This document shows positions 59,529 to 64,000 of a DNA stretch of 64,000 nt, in pieces. The notes under the pieces were generated by a model that was not told where the DNA came from, searched no databases, and saw only the letters and a list, made by a program, of their open reading frames with translations. Each line of letters begins with the position of its first letter. Position 1 is the first letter of the stretch. The stretch comes from Rhynchopus sp. YZ270_cl-10. Lineage: Eukaryota; Euglenozoa; Diplonemea; Diplonemida; Diplonemidae. A program made the translations under genes and the position numbers. The DNA lies in the NCBI GenBank assembly GCA_964035575.1, contig OZ037875.1, positions 372,001 through 436,000 of the forward strand. Reading direction: 5' to 3'.

Positions 59529-60668
59529 TCAGTTCTCCAACTTCTTCAATGCCCTTGGTGTGTGGTGGTTCACCGGACGTGGCGACGTCGACGGTGACGG
59601 TGCGCTGGAGTACCCGGCACGTGCATTCGGTGCACCCACGGCAGGAGGAGCAGACCGCTTTTTGTGTGGCTCCGCCGTCTCCTCCTCCTCCACAAACGGC
59701 ACATCTTCGATCGGTGCGAAGGACGGCGCCAGGTCGTTGTCCGCGGGAGAGAGGTTGCTGTCTCCAGGAGACAGGTTGCTGTCCGCAGGAGACAGGTTCT
59801 CCGAGGACATGAACGAGCGCAGGCTCGACGCACTCGACGCACCGGGGGAGAGCAGCCTCTCGGATCCCTGCTTCTTCAGCGTACGCCCACGGTAGAGCAG
59901 CTGCAGAAGCACACGGAACTCCCTGCGTGTGATGCTTTCGTTGTCCTGCACTTCGTAGGTCACTGGCAGGCCACGCGAGCTCTTGTATGCCTCAACGACA
60001 GCACGTGACAGGTACATGTCATCGTCGATCCTCACAAAGCGCACCACTGCAGGCGCCACTGCAGACAGCGGCATCAGATCCGTGCGTGCGTGTCTGAACT
60101 CCACAAAGATTGCGTTACGCTGGTCGGTGTGCTGCTGCGACCTGCTGTGCGGGATCTTCGCTGCCATGTGGCTCCACTGCAGCGGGTCGATCGGGGTGAA
60201 GGGTGCGCAGTCCTCATCCCCACACATCGACGACCCCATGCTTCCCACAGAGAGCACACTCCCAACAGGACGCAGCGGCATCACACCTTCGCTTGCAACA
60301 CGTGCCAGGTTCGGGCTGGAAAGCGTTCTGAGCGAGCCTGTCGCAGTGCGCTTCAGGTAGCGTCCACTCGACATCGTCTCCAGCATCTTCTTGAACTCCC
60401 AGCGTGTGACACGCGTTGCCTGGTACTTTGCCTTCGTGAGTGTGTCAATCCCCTTGACGGTGAGGTACGCCTGCTCCGTCACGTCGTCCAGGTCGAGGTT
60501 GTGTGTCTTCCCCTTCAAACACGCGTTCACCGCCTTGGCAACGTCTGCAAGGGAAAGCGTCTCGCTCGACGCCATCTTTGCGAAGATCCCGGCACGCGCC
60601 TTCACGTCAGCGCTGCTCGACGACATGGGGAGTGCGCCTGCCAGCACGGAGACGTCGCATGTCTGCAT
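59529..60668 (-). CDS. Arrayed calflagin-like repeat protein, copy 5
   Basis: Protein identical to the other copies; no base difference noticed from copy 2. Confidence 0.85.
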   Translation of the reverse strand: MQTCDVSVLAGALPMSSSSADVKARAGIFAKMASSETLSLADVAKAVNACLKGKTHNLDLDDVTEQAYLTVKGIDTLTKAKYQATRVTRWEFKKMLETMSSGRYLKRTATGSLRTLSSPNLARVASEGVMPLRPVGSVLSVGSMGSSMCGDEDCAPFTPIDPLQWSHMAAKIPHSRSQQHTDQRNAIFVEFRHARTDLMPLSAVAPAVVRFVRIDDDMYLSRAVVEAYKSSRGLPVTYEVQDNESITRREFRVLLQLLYRGRTLKKQGSERLLSPGASSASSLRSFMSSENLSPADSNLSPGDSNLSPADNDLAPSFAPIEDVPFVEEEETAEPHKKRSAPPAVGAPNARAGYSSAPSPSTSPRPVNHHTPRALKKLEN

Positions 60669-61484
60669 TGTTTGCTGGTTGCTGGTTGTCTCTTCTTTTC
60701 TTTTCTGTTCTTGTCTTTGTCTTAACCTGTTAAGTTGCTTGGGTTTTTGTGTAAATAAAAATGTGTAGAATCTGCGTGCAGTGTGGTGTCAACAGGAAAG
60801 CAGGGTGTGTCAGCTCGCAAAATGAGGGGAGGGGGTATTTTCGTTTTCGATAACAGACGCCCACCCCACTCCGCCCCACCCTTGCTTTGTCGACCGTTCC
60901 TTTCCGTGGGTCTAACACCAACAAACACAAACAGCATTTCTGCAGGAGCAGGGAATGCGCGTGTGCCGGAATGAGATGGTGCGGGAAACGGTGAAGCAAA
61001 GGCAGGGGTCAGAGGAGGCAGGGCAGGCTGCTGACGTTATGCCATGACGCATAAGCGAACGGGACCCGCCGCACAACACCCGAAACAAAAAAAAAAAAAG
61101 GATATCCGGGGGTGAAGACAGTGGATCAAACAAACAGCAAAAGAAAGAGAACACAACATTTTCCAGATGGGTGTGCATGTGGACACATGGACACTCATCC
61201 TGCAAAAAGTGGAGCAAACAGTGCAAACACCTCATTAAAGGGTGAGACACACGAAACAACGAAAACGCTCTGAAACGCGAACCCCATGGGCACATCGCAT
61301 CTCCGAGAGGAAGAAAACAACAAACGAGTTTAAGAAAGTCAAGAAAAAGCTCAGTGTTTTACGTGAAAGCGGAAGAGAACGAGAAAGAGAAAGGACAAGG
61401 CGTTTGTTAGAAGAGACAACTTCGTCGACAGTAAAGTCGAAGTATAATCGACCACGGCACCACACCACAGCACACCACAGCACA

Positions 61485-62624
61485 TCAGTTCTCCAACTTC
61501 TTCAATGCCCTTGGTGTGTGGTGGTTCACCGGACGTGGCGACGTCGACGGTGACGGTGCGCTGGAGTACCCGGCACGTGCATTCGGTGCACCCACGGCAG
61601 GAGGAGCAGACCGCTTTTTGTGTGGCTCCGCCGTCTCCTCCTCCTCCACAAACGGCACATCTTCGATCGGTGCGAAGGACGGCGCCAGGTCGTTGTCCGC
61701 GGGAGAGAGGTTGCTGTCTCCAGGAGACAGGTTGCTGTCCGCAGGAGACAGGTTCTCCGAGGACATGAACGAGCGCAGGCTCGACGCACTCGACGCACCG
61801 GGGGAGAGCAGCCTCTCGGATCCCTGCTTCTTCAGCGTACGCCCACGGTAGAGCAGCTGCAGAAGCACACGGAACTCCCTGCGTGTGATGCTTTCGTTGT
61901 CCTGCACTTCGTAGGTCACTGGCAGGCCACGCGAGCTCTTGTATGCCTCAACGACAGCACGTGACAGGTACATGTCATCGTCGATCCTCACAAAGCGCAC
62001 CACTGCAGGCGCCACTGCAGACAGCGGCATCAGATCCGTGCGTGCGTGTCTGAACTCCACAAAGATTGCGTTACGCTGGTCGGTGTGCTGCTGCGACCTG
62101 CTGTGCGGGATCTTCGCTGCCATGTGGCTCCACTGCAGCGGGTCGATCGGGGTGAAGGGTGCGCAGTCCTCATCCCCACACATCGACGACCCCATGCTTC
62201 CCACAGAGAGCACACTCCCAACAGGACGCAGCGGCATCACACCTTCGCTTGCAACACGTGCCAGGTTCGGGCTGGAAAGCGTTCTGAGCGAGCCTGTCGC
62301 AGTGCGCTTCAGGTAGCGTCCACTCGACATCGTCTCCAGCATCTTCTTGAACTCCCAGCGTGTGACACGCGTTGCCTGGTACTTTGCCTTCGTGAGTGTG
62401 TCAATCCCCTTGACGGTGAGGTACGCCTGCTCCGTCACGTCGTCCAGGTCGAGGTTGTGTGTCTTCCCCTTCAAACACGCGTTCACCGCCTTGGCAACGT
62501 CTGCAAGGGAAAGCGTCTCGCTCGACGCCATCTTTGCGAAGATCCCGGCACGCGCCTTCACGTCAGCGCTGCTCGACGACATGGGGAGTGCGCCTGCCAG
62601 CACGGAGACGTCGCATGTCTGCAT
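61485..62624 (-). CDS. Arrayed calflagin-like repeat protein, copy 6 (5'-most)
   Basis: Protein identical to the others. Its upstream flank differs: one extra TTTTC unit and AACTTGTTAAG instead of AACCTGTTAAG, and beyond 62735 the sequence is unique. If units are transcribed together, this copy is first in the direction of transcription. Confidence 0.85.
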   Translation of the reverse strand: MQTCDVSVLAGALPMSSSSADVKARAGIFAKMASSETLSLADVAKAVNACLKGKTHNLDLDDVTEQAYLTVKGIDTLTKAKYQATRVTRWEFKKMLETMSSGRYLKRTATGSLRTLSSPNLARVASEGVMPLRPVGSVLSVGSMGSSMCGDEDCAPFTPIDPLQWSHMAAKIPHSRSQQHTDQRNAIFVEFRHARTDLMPLSAVAPAVVRFVRIDDDMYLSRAVVEAYKSSRGLPVTYEVQDNESITRREFRVLLQLLYRGRTLKKQGSERLLSPGASSASSLRSFMSSENLSPADSNLSPGDSNLSPADNDLAPSFAPIEDVPFVEEEETAEPHKKRSAPPAVGAPNARAGYSSAPSPSTSPRPVNHHTPRALKKLEN

Positions 62625-62913
62625 TGTTTGCTGGTTGCTGGTTGTCTCTTCTTTTCTTTTCTTTTCTGTTCTTGTCTTTGTCTTAACTTGTTAAGTTGCT
62701 TGGGTTTTTGTGTAAATAAAAATGTGTAGAATCTGTACAAATATAGTTTATTGTTTTTTTGAAAGATACAAATCCACAAAAAAAAACTCGAACGGGGGAA
62801 CACGCCTTTTACTCTATATCATACAACAGTCTACCACACACCTTGCCACAGTAACCACTGCGCACAATTCCCCCCTTCACCATCCCTTTCTTCCCCTCCT
62901 ACCCACATTGCAC
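62625..62913. other. Short gap between array and ankyrin/SAM gene
   Basis: Holds the 5' leader of the last array gene, the array edge at 62735, and about 180 bases of unique AT- and C-rich sequence. No gene. Confidence 0.6.
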
Positions 62914-63996
62914 TCATTCATCCTTCCCCTTCGATGACTGCTGCGCATCAGATGGGGTCGGGGACTGCGCACGGTCAACCGCGCTGCCACTATTCTGCTC
63001 TGCACTGCCTGCTGTGGACTCCAGAGCTGGATCTTTTGCTTTATCGTTTTCTTCTTCTTGCTCACCTTGTGGGGATTTGTCTGATTGGGCTGCATGATGC
63101 GATGTGCTTCTGCAGGAGCGTGGGAGGCCGTTGTTTATGATGGATAGGAGGTGTGGGTGCAGCCGTTTGAGGTATTCAAGCTTAGAAATACCAGCACGCT
63201 TCCAGTCACAGCAAAGCCACTGCTCCAAACACGCCCCGGAGAACCCTTCATGGCCGACCCACCGCTTTGCATCCCATTTACCGTACATCAAATCCGTCTC
63301 CTTTACCCCACAGTACAACAGCCAGGCGCTAACCTCCTCACTGTTAATCGATGCCACCGCTGAATATGGCTTGGGAACCTTAGAATAGAACAACTCCTTT
63401 AACGCGCGCGCCTCAGCCACCTCCTTTGCATTGCGACACCGAAAAAATGTGTTCACAAAAAGCACGTCCCTCGCTGTCGCCGTATCCTTCCCTCCCTTTG
63501 TGATCTGCGCTTCTGTACCTATGTCTGCACCTTTTTCTAACAAAAATGCTACGGCATCATACTGCCCTGCCGCTATTGCGTACATTAAGGGAGTCGCTGC
63601 GTACACAGAGTATCCCTTAGTGAGAGGCCCTGGAGGCACGCTGAGGTGGTACCCCTTCATCGGCAGTGCTGCGTCATAGCATAACCCTTCCATATGAGGC
63701 TTGAGATATGACGGTGTGTTCAGATCTTTTTGTTCGGTGCGTTCGAGGACACCTTCTAGGCCTGCCACGTCTCCTTCCCACGCTGCGTCGCAAAGGGAAA
63801 GCAAAGCAGCACAACGTTCCGCAGCACGTTGCCGGAGTCTAGGAGAGGTGTACCCTCCACGATGTGTACTGCAAGCTCCTAAGGTCGCCAGGGTGTGGTC
63901 TGTACGGTGCGTCTGTGGAGAGGAAGGGGAAGGGGAAGGTTCAGAGTCATCGGCTTTACCCTGTTTTTTCTTGAGGATCGAGCGGATAGGTGTCAT
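62914..63996 (-). CDS. Ankyrin plus SAM-like protein, start near the window edge
   Basis: 360 residues if the ATG at 63996 is the start; the window ends four bases later, so an upstream extension cannot be ruled out. A Ser/Pro-rich N-terminus (MTPIRSILKKK...) is followed by a helical region and two to three ankyrin-like repeats (LSLCDAAWEGDVAGLEGVL, TPLMYAIAAGQYDAVAFLLE). From about 215 to 285 a SAM-like pattern follows (EEVSAWLLYCGVKE, FSGACLEQWLCCDWKRAGI, YLKRLHPHLLSII). The tail is acidic and Ser/Gln-rich. It is likely a scaffold protein. The ankyrin call is firm; the SAM call is from pattern only. Confidence 0.7.
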   Translation of the reverse strand: MTPIRSILKKKQGKADDSEPSPSPSSPQTHRTDHTLATLGACSTHRGGYTSPRLRQRAAERCAALLSLCDAAWEGDVAGLEGVLERTEQKDLNTPSYLKPHMEGLCYDAALPMKGYHLSVPPGPLTKGYSVYAATPLMYAIAAGQYDAVAFLLEKGADIGTEAQITKGGKDTATARDVLFVNTFFRCRNAKEVAEARALKELFYSKVPKPYSAVASINSEEVSAWLLYCGVKETDLMYGKWDAKRWVGHEGFSGACLEQWLCCDWKRAGISKLEYLKRLHPHLLSIINNGLPRSCRSTSHHAAQSDKSPQGEQEEENDKAKDPALESTAGSAEQNSGSAVDRAQSPTPSDAQQSSKGKDE

Positions 63997-64000
63997 CGTG

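Larger units (their letters stand above)
51103..62735. repeat. Tandem array: six 1,956-bp units
   Basis: Units start at 51103, 53059, 55015, 56971, 58927 and 60883. The last ends at 62735, without the 108-bp spacer segment (52951-53058 and equivalents) that lies between units. The units look identical base for base. The exceptions are one base near 51126 in the first unit, and one extra TTTTC plus one C-to-T change in the 5' flank of the gene in the last unit. Each unit holds one 379-residue gene with about 816 bases between genes. The pattern points to very recent unequal crossing-over or strong homogenisation. Confidence 0.97.

Overview
The window comes from a eukaryotic nuclear genome, most likely a protist. 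It encodes an inositol-trisphosphate-receptor-type Ca2+ channel (a family missing from land plants and most fungi) and a membrane proton pyrophosphatase (a family missing from animals and fungi). Genes have few introns. The seven intron donors I could place all begin GTAT, six of them GTATG, and the acceptors are AG. Every gene I can support, about 18 counting repeat copies, lies on the minus strand. Most start codons sit a few to about 70 bases after a pyrimidine-rich tract ending in AG. One-strand layout, tandem identical genes and pyrimidine-AG leaders recall groups with polycistronic transcription and spliced-leader addition (Euglenozoa, dinoflagellates). I infer a euglenozoan-like organism with cis-introns at modest confidence. 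No spliced-leader RNA, rRNA or tRNA gene was seen.

Layout: 1-4.9 kb is repeat-rich DNA without genes, including a 9-bp minisatellite. 4.9-17.2 kb is one four-exon IP3-receptor-like gene of about 3,792 residues, followed upstream by a small MSS51-C-like gene. 18.1-27.7 kb is a gene desert with homopolymer runs, short hairpin repeats, an 842-bp hAT-type element with a perfect 8-bp target duplication, and a 1.3-kb element with CTCTAATTAGAG-rich ends. 27.7-30.1 kb holds two related small membrane-protein genes, one with a DNAJB12/14-like N-terminal exon. A 602-bp foldback element follows (30.8-31.4 kb). 31.9-33.2 kb is a carnosine N-methyltransferase homologue with a His-rich tail; 36.5-40.1 kb is the proton pyrophosphatase with a spliced acidic/proline C-terminal extension. 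41.3-50.9 kb carries a TLC-like membrane protein, an unrecognised polyglycine protein, an ankyrin protein, a ubiquitin-like/DUF4116 protein and a CDC14 phosphatase. 51.1-62.7 kb is an array of six 1,956-bp units, each with an identical 379-residue protein gene. The last gene is an ankyrin/SAM-like protein at the right edge.

Functionally, the Ca2+ release channel, the proton pyrophosphatase and the calflagin-like arrayed protein suggest acidic-store calcium signalling and perhaps flagellar functions, but the genes do not form an obvious single pathway. The least explained content is the set of short dispersed hairpin families. One of them (family A) has about 20 copies here, all in one orientation, some inside introns.
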